Below are positions 8,318 through 18,721 of a DNA stretch of 46,657 nucleotides, piece after piece. Source of the DNA: Paludibacter sp. 221 (lineage in GTDB: Bacteria > Bacteroidota > Bacteroidia > Bacteroidales > Paludibacteraceae); assembly GCF_010501035.1 (NCBI RefSeq), contig NZ_QVMH01000013.1, positions 1-46,657 on the forward strand, written 5' to 3'. How positions within the stretch are numbered: position 1 is the first letter of the stretch; the number at the start of each line of letters is the position of its first letter. Made by a program: the position numbers and the translations under genes. Under the pieces are notes generated by a model that had not been told where the DNA came from, did not search any database, and saw nothing but the letters and a program-made list of their open reading frames with translations.

Positions 8318-9850
8318 ATGAGTGGAGCTAAGAATTGTCCCGAAACCCCGAGGCAGAGAATGATCGGGATGATGTATTTGGTGTTGACCGCAATGTTAGC
8401 ATTGAATGTATCGAGTGAAGTATTACAAGGCTTTTCGATGGTAGATAAAAGCTTACATTCCTCTATTGAATCGACCAATATGAGGATGGGGGCTTTGTAT
8501 GACGACTTTGAACAGTTGTATCAGCAAAACCCGACAAAAGTAAAGGAATGGCTGGATAAAGCAAAAGCACTGCAACTGAAAGCCGATTCGGTTTATAATT
8601 ACATTCAGAACTTCAAGTATCAGATAATAGTACTGGCCGACAAATCGGACGCTGACCCGGAGGCGATTGAAATCAAAGCAAAAGACAACTTAGATGTTGC
8701 CGGACAATATGCATTGGTAGAAGGTCATGGAAAAGAACTACATCAGCAACTATACGAGTACCGTCAATTGCTGATTGACCTGACTCCCGGCGATTCGTTG
8801 AAACAAAGACAGTATGAGACTATTTTTTCTTTAGAAAGAAGCCAAAACAAATCGTGGGAAGAATCAATGTTCGAGATGATGCCGCTTTCAGCAGCAGTAA
8901 CGTTGCTTACCAAATATCAGAGCGATATCCGGACAACCGAAATGGATATGATACAGTATCTTAAAGCTCAGACCGATGCTTCGGATTTTCGTGTAAACAA
9001 AATAGAAGCCTTGGTTGTACCCGAATCCAAATATGTAATTAAGGGAGGAAAATACAGTGCCAAAATTGTATTAGCCGCAGTAGACTCTACGGCTGCCCCA
9101 ACCTACTACATTAATAATCAACGCATCAACGACAGAGGGCTTTATGAAGTGAACACCAGTCAAACCGGAACATTCAAATATAATGGACAGGTGCGGTTAC
9201 CGGGAAACGATGGTATTGTAAGAAGCTATTCTTTCACAGATGAGTATATCGTAGGCGAACCTTCGGCCACTATCTCAAACGTAGATTTAAATGTTGTTTA
9301 CCGTGGTATCGACAACAGGTTTAGCATATCGGTTCCGGGAGTGGCGTCAGAAAATGTGAGCGTCAGTGCAAACGGAGCAACTGTAAGAAAAAGCGGTGGA
9401 AACTATATCATTAACCCCACTCAAGACGATGATATTACGATAGTAGTGTCGGGCAAGATGGACGGAAAAACCATACAAATGGGTTCGATGAAATATAGGG
9501 TAAGATATATTCCCGACCCTAAATCATACATCCAATACCGCGATGCAGGAGGAGTGCCCCGCACAATACAAGAAGGCAGGCTGACAAAGGCTATACTTCG
9601 GAGCAACGACTTTAAAGTAGTTGCCAGCTATGGCGAAGATGAATTGATAAAAGCTAATTTTGAAGTTGTATCATTCACTTTAGCTACTATTATAGGACAA
9701 GTTGACGCGCAAGGCTCAACCTTGACCAAAAGACAACTTGACGACATAAACCGTCTGGAACGTAACGACTTAATAACATTTAGAAATATAAAAGCAAAAG
9801 GACCTGATGGCAAAATAAGAAGTCTGCCACCTATCCAAATAGAACTATAA
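8318..9850 (+). CDS. gldM: type IX secretion motor protein GldM (PorM)
   Basis: A 510-residue inner-membrane protein with one N-terminal transmembrane helix (RMIGMMYLVLTAMLALNVSS) and a long periplasmic part. In known structures this part forms four domains as a dimeric shaft joining the GldL ring to the outer-membrane GldK/GldN ring. The length and the opening SGAKNCPETPRQRMIGMMYL are typical. It starts 51 bases after gldL and precedes gldN by 34 bases. Confidence 0.96.
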   Translation: MSGAKNCPETPRQRMIGMMYLVLTAMLALNVSSEVLQGFSMVDKSLHSSIESTNMRMGALYDDFEQLYQQNPTKVKEWLDKAKALQLKADSVYNYIQNFKYQIIVLADKSDADPEAIEIKAKDNLDVAGQYALVEGHGKELHQQLYEYRQLLIDLTPGDSLKQRQYETIFSLERSQNKSWEESMFEMMPLSAAVTLLTKYQSDIRTTEMDMIQYLKAQTDASDFRVNKIEALVVPESKYVIKGGKYSAKIVLAAVDSTAAPTYYINNQRINDRGLYEVNTSQTGTFKYNGQVRLPGNDGIVRSYSFTDEYIVGEPSATISNVDLNVVYRGIDNRFSISVPGVASENVSVSANGATVRKSGGNYIINPTQDDDITIVVSGKMDGKTIQMGSMKYRVRYIPDPKSYIQYRDAGGVPRTIQEGRLTKAILRSNDFKVVASYGEDELIKANFEVVSFTLATIIGQVDAQGSTLTKRQLDDINRLERNDLITFRNIKAKGPDGKIRSLPPIQIEL

Positions 9851-9884
9851 TCTTATTTCTACTTAAATTTGAAAAAATAATTTT

Positions 9885-10823
9885 ATGAAAAATAATTTTT
9901 TTATAATAGCACTTATTTTAATGCTTTTCGCTCCGATAGCGATGAAAGCACAAAAGACACCGCTGCCCTTCTTCGATAAGACCGGTAACATCCGTTTGCA
10001 AACAGTAGAATTGGATGCTTTAGCCGATACAATTGCAATAGTAAACCACCGTGCCGATGATATAGTTTGGTATCGTATAGTATACAGAGTTATTGATATG
10101 CGTGAAAAACAAAATTACCGTTTGTATTTCCCTATCAGACCTGATAACCCAACTTATCGCAGTTTATTTAAAGTGATGCTGGATGCTATTTGCGACGATG
10201 GGTTAACCGCCTACGAAAGAGGACGTGAGTTAACTCCTAAATATGAAATAGCGTTGACACCCGAAGATTTGCGTGCAAATACCATACTACCTAAAGACAG
10301 AGACGAAGAGCCAAACGCATATTTGATTGAAGTAGACGACCTGCTGGGTAAACCGACAGTCAATACCGATAACTTTGCATATTATGTGAGGAATCAGTTG
10401 AAATATATTACTCAGGAAGTAATATTCTTCGATAAGCATACTTCTAAAATGCACAGTAAAGTTATAGGTATAGCACCACTATATTCTGCCCATCCTGACA
10501 AAAGTAGCGGAAACCTGAATGCAATGCAGTCTTTACAATACTCGCTACTGTTCTGGGTGCTTTTTGACGACCTACGGCCATATCTGGCAAAACAATATGT
10601 AATTTCGAACGGAAACGAAGCTCAACGTTTAACATTCGACGATTTCTTTGTACAAAAGCTATATTCGAGTTACCTGCTGGGAGACAACAACATGTACAGC
10701 CGTATGCTGTTGGAATATGATAAAGTAGTAAGTCCGGAGCAATTTGAAACTTATGTAAAAAAAGAGCAGAAACGAATTGAAACCGAACTATTGAACTTCG
10801 AGTTAGACCTTTGGGAATTTTAA
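9885..10823 (+). CDS. gldN: type IX secretion protein GldN (PorN)
   Basis: A 312-residue periplasmic protein with signal peptide MKNNFFIIALILMLFAPIAM ending near AMKAQK. It carries the GldN family features: DIVWYRIVYRVIDMREKQNY early and YLIEVDDLLGKP / LFWVLFDDLRPYLAKQYV further on. It is the PorK partner in the periplasmic ring. It is the last T9SS gene here; no gldO duplicate follows, as in Porphyromonas rather than Flavobacterium. A hairpin follows the stop. Confidence 0.95.
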   Translation: MKNNFFIIALILMLFAPIAMKAQKTPLPFFDKTGNIRLQTVELDALADTIAIVNHRADDIVWYRIVYRVIDMREKQNYRLYFPIRPDNPTYRSLFKVMLDAICDDGLTAYERGRELTPKYEIALTPEDLRANTILPKDRDEEPNAYLIEVDDLLGKPTVNTDNFAYYVRNQLKYITQEVIFFDKHTSKMHSKVIGIAPLYSAHPDKSSGNLNAMQSLQYSLLFWVLFDDLRPYLAKQYVISNGNEAQRLTFDDFFVQKLYSSYLLGDNNMYSRMLLEYDKVVSPEQFETYVKKEQKRIETELLNFELDLWEF

Positions 10824-10850
10824 TTTTATTATAACAAAAAAGATTCTATT

Positions 10851-10878
10851 GGAAAGACGGCTTGTAGTCGTCTTTTCA
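10851..10878 (+). terminator. probable terminator after gldN
   Basis: Stem AAAGACG (10853-10859) / CGTCTTT (10869-10875) followed by a short T-rich stretch. Weak, and mnmA starts only 30 bases later, so read-through is possible. Confidence 0.5.
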
Positions 10879-10907
10879 TGTTTTAATATTTATTTACGGA
10901 TAATAAC

Positions 10908-11969
10908 ATGAATATTGCAGCCTTATTATCGGGAGGAGTAGACAGCTCCGTTGTTGTACATCTGCTGAAAGAAGCCGGATATACGCCGGATTTATTCTAT
11001 ATAAAAATAGGGTCGAACGATGACGACGAGCTTCATTGCACTTCAGAAGAAGATATTGAAATGGCTTCTTTAGTAGCGCATAAATATGGTTGTAAATTGG
11101 AAATCATCGACCTGCACCGCGATTATTGGGACAATGTAGTAGCATACACGATAGATAAAGTAAAGAAGGGGTTAACTCCAAACCCAGACGTGATGTGCAA
11201 CAAACTCATAAAATTTGGCGTATTTGAAAACAGGGTGGGAAAAAATTACGATAAAACAGCCACCGGACATTATGCCACTACTATTGAGAAGGATGGAAAA
11301 ACCTATTTGGGTACAGCCAAAGACCCACTGAAAGACCAAACCGACTTTCTGGCACAACTCGATGTCCTGCAAGTTTCAAAGCTAATGTTTCCCGTTGGCA
11401 GCCTGATGAAAAATGAAGTACGCGAAATTGCATTAAATGCAAACCTGCCAAGTGCAAAAAGGCACGATAGCCAAGGTATTTGCTTTCTGGGTAAAGTAAA
11501 TTACAATGACTTTATAGCACGCTATTTAGGAGAAAAAGAAGGCCCTATAGTAGAACTGGAAACCGGTAAAGTATTGGGTACGCACAAAGGGTATTGGTTT
11601 CATACCGTGGGTCAGCGCAAAGGCTTATCACTTTCGGGCGGTCCTTGGTACGTGATAAAGAAAGATGTTGATGCAAATGTAGTTTTTGTATCGAAAGGAT
11701 ATGGTGTTGAGAGTCAATATGGATACGAGTTTGCGATGCACGACTTCCATTTTATTACGGACACCCCTTGGGGGGAGAATGGCAAAACAGACATCACGTT
11801 CAAAATACGTCATACACCCGAATTTACTAAAGGCAAAATTTGCAAAACCCCTAAAGGATATCAGGTAATATCCAATGAAAAACTGCAAGGGATAGCTCCC
11901 GGACAGTTTGGAGTAATCTACGACAATGATTCAAAAATATGTATAGGAAGCGGAGAAATCTCTTATTAG
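10908..11969 (+). CDS. mnmA: tRNA-specific 2-thiouridylase MnmA
   Basis: Adds sulfur to U34 of the tRNAs for Lys, Glu and Gln, using ATP and a sulfur carrier. The 353-residue length is usual. The PP-loop is SGGVDSS (residues 8-14). The two catalytic cysteines are present: Cys97 in [13 protein letters not shown] and Cys192 in [20 protein letters not shown] marks the central domain. Bacteroidales often carry more than one MnmA-like gene, so this may be one of several paralogs. It lies 84 bases after gldN on the same strand and may be partly co-transcribed. Confidence 0.95.
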   Translation: MNIAALLSGGVDSSVVVHLLKEAGYTPDLFYIKIGSNDDDELHCTSEEDIEMASLVAHKYGCKLEIIDLHRDYWDNVVAYTIDKVKKGLTPNPDVMCNKLIKFGVFENRVGKNYDKTATGHYATTIEKDGKTYLGTAKDPLKDQTDFLAQLDVLQVSKLMFPVGSLMKNEVREIALNANLPSAKRHDSQGICFLGKVNYNDFIARYLGEKEGPIVELETGKVLGTHKGYWFHTVGQRKGLSLSGGPWYVIKKDVDANVVFVSKGYGVESQYGYEFAMHDFHFITDTPWGENGKTDITFKIRHTPEFTKGKICKTPKGYQVISNEKLQGIAPGQFGVIYDNDSKICIGSGEISY

Positions 11970-12029
11970 AGACTTTCTCTCCTGCCCTATCATTTCATCA
12001 CCCTATACAATAAGCCCCCTCAAAGAAAC

Positions 12030-12064
12030 AAAAAGAGAAGACCATGTTCGGCCTTCTCTTTTTT
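12030..12064. terminator. bidirectional terminator between mnmA and the 1565-aa protein gene
   Basis: Stem AAAAAGAGAAG with a matching CTTCTCTTTTT arm and a short loop; A-run on one side and T-run on the other, so it can end both converging transcripts. Confidence 0.8.
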
Positions 12065-12087
12065 ATAGCTGGGGTTATCAACGGAAA

Positions 12088-15000
12088 CTATTCTTTTATA
12101 AAGATGAAGCTCTTACCCTCTATTTTTACAATATAGATATTAGCATCAAGCATTTGCACTGGAATCATGTTTCCCTCCATTATTCCTTTTTGAATTATAC
12201 GCCCTTTCGTATCCACAATAACATATTCAGTATTCAGACCAACACCATCTACAAACAGATAGTTAGTAGCCGGATTCGGATAGAGCTTTATTTCACTTAC
12301 TTCTTCTTCCGACAAGCCTGAGATACTTGGTACTGTACGTGTTTCAATTATATTAGAGGCTAAAGATATTATTTCATTCTCCAATACCTCGATGTAATAA
12401 GTATAATTGCGATTCCGGAATAAACTTTTAACGTCGAATGAAGTGACCTTTTCTACATTTTTTTGATCATAACCGCTTACTGTATTTCCATTATTGTCCT
12501 TTACTGTCAGTAAATAAGCATCTGCTGTAGCCGAAGCCTCCCAGCGAGCAATAAACGAACTATATGTTGTAACGGAAGGCACAAGGGCTGTAACTGCCGA
12601 TGGACGAGACGTTCCTTCAATTTGTATGGCTACATTTTTGGCATACAGCGAACTTAATGTCAGAGTAGCATTATGTTTTCCTGCCGTCAATGGGTTATAT
12701 GTGATTACGACATCTTCATCTGCTTGCAATTCATTTTTATCTACACCAAAATACTCCGAACCTGTAATCGTAACGCTTATTTTTTCATCTTCGAATAAAT
12801 CTGTTGCCTGAACCGTAATCGTTTGCGGCTCACTGCTATTCACATCTTGCAGGAATTTATTTATAGAAATATCATCGTTTATTTTTGGCTCTTTCAGGGT
12901 TTGTACAAATGTTTCATTCGATAGCTCTGATTGAAGGTTCTGACACAGAACTGCAACAGCATAACTATAGCTTGTTCCGGCATCCAACCCTGTTACATTA
13001 TATAATGTAACATTCTGTACATTCAATCCATTATATTCCGGTAGTACTTCCCCTTCATCGTTATACACAGTCAGCAAATACGCTTCAGCCTCGTCAGATG
13101 CCTCCCATTTTGCATCAAAAGAGAATGGAGTAGTATTACCAGCATCTACAGTATTTACCGGCACTGGTAAAGAATTGCCTGTCAATTCAATGATTACATC
13201 ATCAACAAGGTCAGACTGAAGCAGCATTTTTGCATCATGAATACCCAATTCGGTTGGATTATACGACACCCGAATATCTCCTCCTTCTATACCTAATTCA
13301 TTTGTATCTATCGAGAAGAAACCACTTTTATTATTAATAAGAACAACAGATATTTTATCAATCAATCTTGCTGCTGCTATACTTATTACTTCGATTTTTT
13401 CCACCCCTTTGTTTGTTGATATATTGGTTTCTCCATTATACAACATCGCTCCTCCACTCTCAGTTCTAACCGTTATTGTGTTGGATTCGTATGAAGATAC
13501 ACCATCTATCAATGTTTTCACTGTATAAGAATAATCCACATCGGGTTGTAAATTCTTAACTTCATACGAAACAACATCACCTCCATCAATCTGATATTCT
13601 TTTCCATCCACAGTTATCAAGTAGCCCATAGCTCCCGGTACTTCGTCCCAGTTAGCAATAAACGAAACGGATGTAACGCTTGTTGCTGCTTTGGCTACCG
13701 GAGCAGCCGGCCTGCTTTTTATCGAAAAGCTACCACTTTCAGTCGACGTTAATGGATAGTTTGTAGTCACAATACGCACCTTGTAGTTATCCGAAGGTGT
13801 AATATCTTCGGGCAACATAGCTTTCAGTTCGCCGCTATAGTCTGTAGTCAATTCTGCAATTCTATTTACAGCATTGAAATCTCCATTTTCGTCAGAAAGT
13901 TCCAGATACACAACATTGGGAGCTGTATTTATATTTGTAGCCGACATAGTACCCACCAGCGTATAAGGAACTGTGATAGATTCGCCCAAAATATACTTTG
14001 GTTTATCCGGTACCCCAATAGTCAGCACCGGCCTATATATCATCTGAATATCATCAATATATACCGAATCATTTACAGTGCCTTTGCCGGGCGTACTGTT
14101 TGTTGTGAAAGAAACCAGCATAAAAGCAGGGTTGATTTTATTAGCTGTGCGGACAAAAGGGATTGAAAGCCGTTGCCAGTCATTATTCTTGGCTGCGGTA
14201 TAATCCAATGCTGCTATCGAAAAAGCATGGGCTTCAATACTTGCATCTCCTCCTGTAGGATCTTGAAACGGAAAATTATCGTGTATTGTAGCAGCCACAC
14301 GTGCTATATTTTCGCTACTACTTGCATTGGCCGGAACGTATTTCACCCAAACTGTCAATGAGTCCGGCGCACTAATAAATGGTGCTCTGAAATCATCATC
14401 ATTAATAAGTGTTTTATTATGGTTATCTGCATTTGCAGGTGTCATAGAGCCTGCAATTATACGCCCTGTGGTCAGATTACCATTAGCCTTAACACCCACT
14501 ACCGCATCCGACCAAATCACAGCACTCTTATTTCCGAGTGAACCGGGCCTCACAACAGGACTTTCCTTTACTTTTTTCTTCCGTGCACTTTCCCCTCCGA
14601 AAATTTTTATTTCCGCATTCATAAAAGAATTCCAATTAGTCGGCTCGATATAATCAGCATTTTCATTTTTATCCCAAAGTTCAAATCCTGTATTTCTTAT
14701 TTGTTCGCCATAGTCTTGAGTTGTTTTTGCAGCTTTTCGTCCCGAAGAGTATTCTTGAATACCAAATACCGATACCACCTCATATTCGTACTCTTTATTC
14801 ATTGTTAGGTTTCGGAATGTATATTCATTTTCTGATATATCGCCTGCACTTACCAGCTCTGTATCACCGTCATACAAAGACACTTTATAGCCGCCGGCAC
14901 CCTTAGTATGTGCCCACATCACCCGTATAGCCATTTTTTCAGGGTGTGCTATTGGCTCAGGCTTTGAGTGTGTAGTTACGGTAATTGCTTCCGACAAATT

Positions 15001-16785
15001 TGATGTCATTTGCCCTTCCACTATCTTCACGGCATAGGTATAGTCTTTTCCCGATTCGAGTTCATCAATATAAAATGACGGATTTCCTTCTGTCGACTTA
15101 TCTTCAAATAAGATATTATTTCCCTGCTTCAAAGTAAGTAAATAGTCGTTAGCTCCGGCTTTTTCCTCCCAATTGGCAACAAACGAATTTAAAGTAATGT
15201 CAGACGCAGGCAATGCTGCCGGCGGTAATGGTAATCCGGTACCTTTTATTTTTATTTTTACATCTTGTGTCGAAGCTGAGCTTAAAGTCAAAACGGCCTC
15301 ATGTATACCTACGCTTTCGGGATGGTATGTAATTACTACACTTCCTCCCTCCGGGTTCAACTCATTCTTGTCGATTTGAAAATAATTACCAGCAATACTC
15401 ACCGTAATTTTACCAGTCAACTTAATTCCTTTAATACGAATAGTTTTACTACGATAGGTATTAACATCCTGCTCGAATGGAGATATTTGACTATAAGTGA
15501 TAACTGCACCGTCAATAGTGCTTACATTTACAAGATTAGACGCTTCGGAAACAATACCATTATTAAATGCGCTGACGCTATAAGAATAATTTGATAATGG
15601 AAGTAAATTCATCACATCATAAGTCGCTGTATTTCCAACATTCAAGCTGTCATACTCTTCAATTACTTCTCCATTCTCTTTAAACACACTCAAAAGATAA
15701 CCTTCGGCAAATGGCACTGCGTCCCAATTGGCAGTAAACCCATAACTTTTTTCCTCTGTTGCAGGCTTTGCTTCGGGTATAGCAATTATACTCACGCCAT
15801 GCAAGGGTATTTTTATTGTTTCAGCATACAGCGAACTTATTGTTAAAGTATCCTTATGCTCGCCGGCCAAAGTTGGTTCAAAACTTATAATCAGCGATTT
15901 ATCGTCACTATCTTCCAAAACAGTTTCCTTGTCAACTTTAAAGACATTCTCATTCTTTACCGAACAGGCAATGTCTTCCAACAAATCAACTCCTTCAATA
16001 GTAATAGATTGGTTTTGTACCGGATTTAGTCCCATTACATAATCATCAAAAGGAACTATTAATCCTGTAACGGATATAACAGGGCGAATGGGGATACTGA
16101 CATTCACCTTTTCAGAGCCATTGATTGAGAATAACCCTCCTCCGAATGACTTAACCGTATACACATAATCGGACGAAGAATCTAAATCGGTAAACCGGTA
16201 AGATAAATCCGTAATTTCGTTTATCTCGCGTGGTTCCTCATCCTCTTTTTCCAATATGATAGTATAAGAATCGGCTCCTTCTGTTTCTTCCCAGTTTGCA
16301 GTAAATCCTAAAGGAGTTATTGCCGTTGCCTGTAAACTTATAGGAGTTTTAGGATGAAAATTAACCACAGGGTTAGTTCCTCCCTTTGTACCCAAACTCT
16401 CCAGAACATCTACTGTAAAAGAGTAAGAACCGGGCACCATAGCCGTATAAGGGCCATAAGTATAATTCCCATTTCCGTCACTCCCTTTTTCGTACAAATC
16501 GTTAATTATCTTTTTTTCCGCTATTTTCGACTCATCTGCATTTAAAATATTATCGGGGATAGTTATGCTATATTTACTGCTACCATCAGACGCGCCCACA
16601 CCTCCATCTGTCATATTCGACACACTTATAGAAAGAGTAACAGAATCACCGATTGTCAGATTTTCCTTATTAACTGCAGGCACAATAGTACCATTTGTTC
16701 CTGGCGACCCTGCAAATAAACCGGATATAAAAGTGAAATTAAAAATGAGGAATAAAGCCGTTCTTAACAGTAAAGGTTTTTTCAT
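12088..16785 (-). CDS. large Fn3/PCMD repeat protein with T9SS sorting domain
   Basis: A 1565-residue secreted protein. The signal peptide is MKKPLLLRTALFLIFNFTFI. It contains about seven fibronectin-III-like units recognisable by FTANW / FVANW / FIANW / FIARW followed by a YLLTV strand and a YSY[ST]V strand. They alternate with four Ig/ASH-like modules bearing FxIDKNEL...VxITYxP..xGxHxATLTLSS. A PCMD-like domain occupies roughly residues 695-935 (NTGFELWD start, DSLTVWVKYVP, SVYIDDIQMIY end). The C-terminal ~70 residues (LYPNPATNYLFVDG...YIVKIEGKSF) form a type A T9SS sorting domain. It is probably exported by T9SS and displayed on the surface; the encoded T9SS operon ends 1.3 kb away. PCMD domains occur in putative carbohydrate-related surface proteins; no catalytic site is visible. 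Confidence 0.9.
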   Translation of the reverse strand: MKKPLLLRTALFLIFNFTFISGLFAGSPGTNGTIVPAVNKENLTIGDSVTLSISVSNMTDGGVGASDGSSKYSITIPDNILNADESKIAEKKIINDLYEKGSDGNGNYTYGPYTAMVPGSYSFTVDVLESLGTKGGTNPVVNFHPKTPISLQATAITPLGFTANWEETEGADSYTIILEKEDEEPREINEITDLSYRFTDLDSSSDYVYTVKSFGGGLFSINGSEKVNVSIPIRPVISVTGLIVPFDDYVMGLNPVQNQSITIEGVDLLEDIACSVKNENVFKVDKETVLEDSDDKSLIISFEPTLAGEHKDTLTISSLYAETIKIPLHGVSIIAIPEAKPATEEKSYGFTANWDAVPFAEGYLLSVFKENGEVIEEYDSLNVGNTATYDVMNLLPLSNYSYSVSAFNNGIVSEASNLVNVSTIDGAVITYSQISPFEQDVNTYRSKTIRIKGIKLTGKITVSIAGNYFQIDKNELNPEGGSVVITYHPESVGIHEAVLTLSSASTQDVKIKIKGTGLPLPPAALPASDITLNSFVANWEEKAGANDYLLTLKQGNNILFEDKSTEGNPSFYIDELESGKDYTYAVKIVEGQMTSNLSEAITVTTHSKPEPIAHPEKMAIRVMWAHTKGAGGYKVSLYDGDTELVSAGDISENEYTFRNLTMNKEYEYEVVSVFGIQEYSSGRKAAKTTQDYGEQIRNTGFELWDKNENADYIEPTNWNSFMNAEIKIFGGESARKKKVKESPVVRPGSLGNKSAVIWSDAVVGVKANGNLTTGRIIAGSMTPANADNHNKTLINDDDFRAPFISAPDSLTVWVKYVPANASSSENIARVAATIHDNFPFQDPTGGDASIEAHAFSIAALDYTAAKNNDWQRLSIPFVRTANKINPAFMLVSFTTNSTPGKGTVNDSVYIDDIQMIYRPVLTIGVPDKPKYILGESITVPYTLVGTMSATNINTAPNVVYLELSDENGDFNAVNRIAELTTDYSGELKAMLPEDITPSDNYKVRIVTTNYPLTSTESGSFSIKSRPAAPVAKAATSVTSVSFIANWDEVPGAMGYLITVDGKEYQIDGGDVVSYEVKNLQPDVDYSYTVKTLIDGVSSYESNTITVRTESGGAMLYNGETNISTNKGVEKIEVISIAAARLIDKISVVLINNKSGFFSIDTNELGIEGGDIRVSYNPTELGIHDAKMLLQSDLVDDVIIELTGNSLPVPVNTVDAGNTTPFSFDAKWEASDEAEAYLLTVYNDEGEVLPEYNGLNVQNVTLYNVTGLDAGTSYSYAVAVLCQNLQSELSNETFVQTLKEPKINDDISINKFLQDVNSSEPQTITVQATDLFEDEKISVTITGSEYFGVDKNELQADEDVVITYNPLTAGKHNATLTLSSLYAKNVAIQIEGTSRPSAVTALVPSVTTYSSFIARWEASATADAYLLTVKDNNGNTVSGYDQKNVEKVTSFDVKSLFRNRNYTYYIEVLENEIISLASNIIETRTVPSISGLSEEEVSEIKLYPNPATNYLFVDGVGLNTEYVIVDTKGRIIQKGIMEGNMIPVQMLDANIYIVKIEGKSFIFIKE

Positions 16786-16855
16786 AATTTTCTAATTTTT
16801 AGAATGTTTGCTTTATTAAATTATGCCACTTCCCAATCAGGCATAAAAAACACGG

Positions 16856-16863
16856 CAAAGGTA
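16856..16863 (-). promoter_or_regulatory. -7 promoter box TACCTTTG for the large Fn3/PCMD gene
   Basis: Minus-strand TAnnTTTG match about 70 bases upstream of the ATG. No -33 TTTG at 19 bases. Confidence 0.5.
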
Positions 16864-16987
16864 ATATTTAAACATGTAAGATATTATTAAAAAATGTTTT
16901 CTAATAAATAATTTGAGTGAAAAACTAAATAAAAAAGAGAGGGAGTAAACTTTTTACTTTCAAAACAATAATTGAGATAATGAAAAA

Positions 16988-17018
16988 TTTGCTTATTCAC
17001 TGCAAGCAATTAACTTTG
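16988..17018 (+). promoter_or_regulatory. complete Bacteroidota promoter for lnt
   Basis: TTTG at 16988-16991 (-33) and TAACTTTG at 17011-17018 (-7) are separated by exactly 19 bases, the preferred spacing. The lnt ATG follows 32 bases later. Confidence 0.75.
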
Positions 17019-17049
17019 TCTTTAGTAAAAGAAAATACAAACCTCCAAT

Positions 17050-18660
17050 ATGAAAAAGCTCCTCCCCTATCTGCTGGCTGTCATTAGCGGCTTTTTATTT
17101 GTTTCGGCGTGGATAAGTGCTTTACCGGGAATCGTTGTATTGCTGTGTTTTATACCCTTACTATATGCCGAAGAACTAATCAGAAACAAGCCAAAATTTC
17201 AGGTATTTCTGATTGGTTTCGTTTGTTTCTTCACAGCAAACCTTCTCTCTATATGGTGGCTGCAAAAGCTAATATCAGCTTGGGCTATCCTGCTTTATTT
17301 ATACAATGCACTATTGGCATCTCTAGTCTTCCTCGCTTTCTCAATTGTAAAACGAAAGCTCGGAAACGTGTGGGGATATGCTGCGTTTATCCTGTTCGCC
17401 ACTGCTTTTGAATTCATTTGCCTTAATATCGATTTCTCCTTTCCATGTATACTAACCGGCAACATGTTGTTCGACTCAAAAAACACCTTTTTAATACAAT
17501 GGTACGAATACACCGGAGTATTGGGAGGCTCAGTGTGGGTACTTCTATGTAATGTTTTATTATTCTGCCTGATAAAAGGATTTATTGCAAAAAAAAGCAT
17601 CAAGAGAAATTTAAAATTACTCACAATATCGCTGGTTTGCATACTTTTCCCTATCTCATTATCTTTAATATTATACCATACCTATACAGAAGAAAACAAC
17701 CCTGTAGAAGCTGTTATCGTACAACCGAATTTTGACCCTTACACCGAAAAATTCACCAAAAGCCAAGATGAACAACTAAGCATTATGCTAGCGTTAACCA
17801 AACAGCGCATTACACAAAATACAGAATATGTTGTTTTTCCTGAAACAGCCTTGGATAGTAACATCTGGCTGAATAACATTCAGGAGAATTATATGGTTAT
17901 GAAAATCCGCGATTCACTACTGGTTGATTATCCCCGCGCCAAAGTCATTACCGGAGCAGATATGATGCAGTACTATGTAGCTAAAGATAACAAACCACCT
18001 ACTTCGACAGCAAAAAAAGCGAAAGACAGAATTTATTACGATTTCTTTAATGTGGCATTACAGATAACTCCACAAGGAGAAATAGAAGTGTATAAAAAAT
18101 CGAAATTAGTACTTGGTACCGAATATGTACCTCTTGTTCAGCAATTTCCTCAGCTCGAAAAATGGATTATCAATTTGGGAGGAAGCGCGCAAAGCCGGGG
18201 CAGGCAGGATAAGCCAAGCCTGCTCAAATCCGGCATAACATCGGTAGGAACTGTTATTTGTTATGAATCAATATACGGAGAATATGTCTCGAAATTTGCA
18301 AAAATAGGGGCAGAAACCATCTGCATAATATCAAATGACGGCTGGTGGGATGGCACACCTGCACCATATCAGCATTTCCGCTTTGCACAACTACGTGCTA
18401 TAGAAAACCGTCGTTCAGTAATGCGATGTGCCAACACAGGCCTTTCCGGCTTTATCGACCAAAGAGGCAATATCATAGAAAAGACCGAATGGTGGAAACA
18501 GGCAAGTATCAATAACAACATAAATAAAAACTCTGAACTTACTTTTTACTCACAGCATGGCGATTATATAGGAAGAATATGTCTGTTTCTTTCCGCCATA
18601 TTACTTCTGTACCTTTTCTATAAAAATATATCAGACAGAAGAAAACAAAAATCATCGTAA
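17050..18660 (+). CDS. lnt: apolipoprotein N-acyltransferase
   Basis: Transfers an acyl chain from a phospholipid to the N-terminal cysteine of diacylated lipoproteins in the inner membrane. The 536-residue protein has about six N-terminal transmembrane segments (residues 1-210), a periplasmic carbon-nitrogen hydrolase (nitrilase-fold) domain, and a last C-terminal membrane helix. The catalytic triad can be placed at Glu265 (VVFPETALDS), Lys350 (VYKKSKLV) and Cys404 (TVICYESIYGEY). The loop after Lys is LVLGTEYVPL rather than the proteobacterial LVPFGEYVPL. Its own promoter is present. It would act on lipoproteins such as GldK in this window. Confidence 0.95.
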   Translation: MKKLLPYLLAVISGFLFVSAWISALPGIVVLLCFIPLLYAEELIRNKPKFQVFLIGFVCFFTANLLSIWWLQKLISAWAILLYLYNALLASLVFLAFSIVKRKLGNVWGYAAFILFATAFEFICLNIDFSFPCILTGNMLFDSKNTFLIQWYEYTGVLGGSVWVLLCNVLLFCLIKGFIAKKSIKRNLKLLTISLVCILFPISLSLILYHTYTEENNPVEAVIVQPNFDPYTEKFTKSQDEQLSIMLALTKQRITQNTEYVVFPETALDSNIWLNNIQENYMVMKIRDSLLVDYPRAKVITGADMMQYYVAKDNKPPTSTAKKAKDRIYYDFFNVALQITPQGEIEVYKKSKLVLGTEYVPLVQQFPQLEKWIINLGGSAQSRGRQDKPSLLKSGITSVGTVICYESIYGEYVSKFAKIGAETICIISNDGWWDGTPAPYQHFRFAQLRAIENRRSVMRCANTGLSGFIDQRGNIIEKTEWWKQASINNNINKNSELTFYSQHGDYIGRICLFLSAILLLYLFYKNISDRRKQKSS

Positions 18661-18667
18661 AAAAACT

Positions 18668-18675
18668 TACTTTTG
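18668..18675 (+). promoter_or_regulatory. -7 promoter box TACTTTTG for the alcohol dehydrogenase gene
   Basis: TAnnTTTG match 8 bases after the lnt stop and 46 bases before the dehydrogenase ATG, suggesting that the gene is separately transcribed. Confidence 0.5.
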
Positions 18676-18721
18676 CATCACTCCAAATTATTCAATTAAT
18701 AAATAAACACAAATCACTGTT

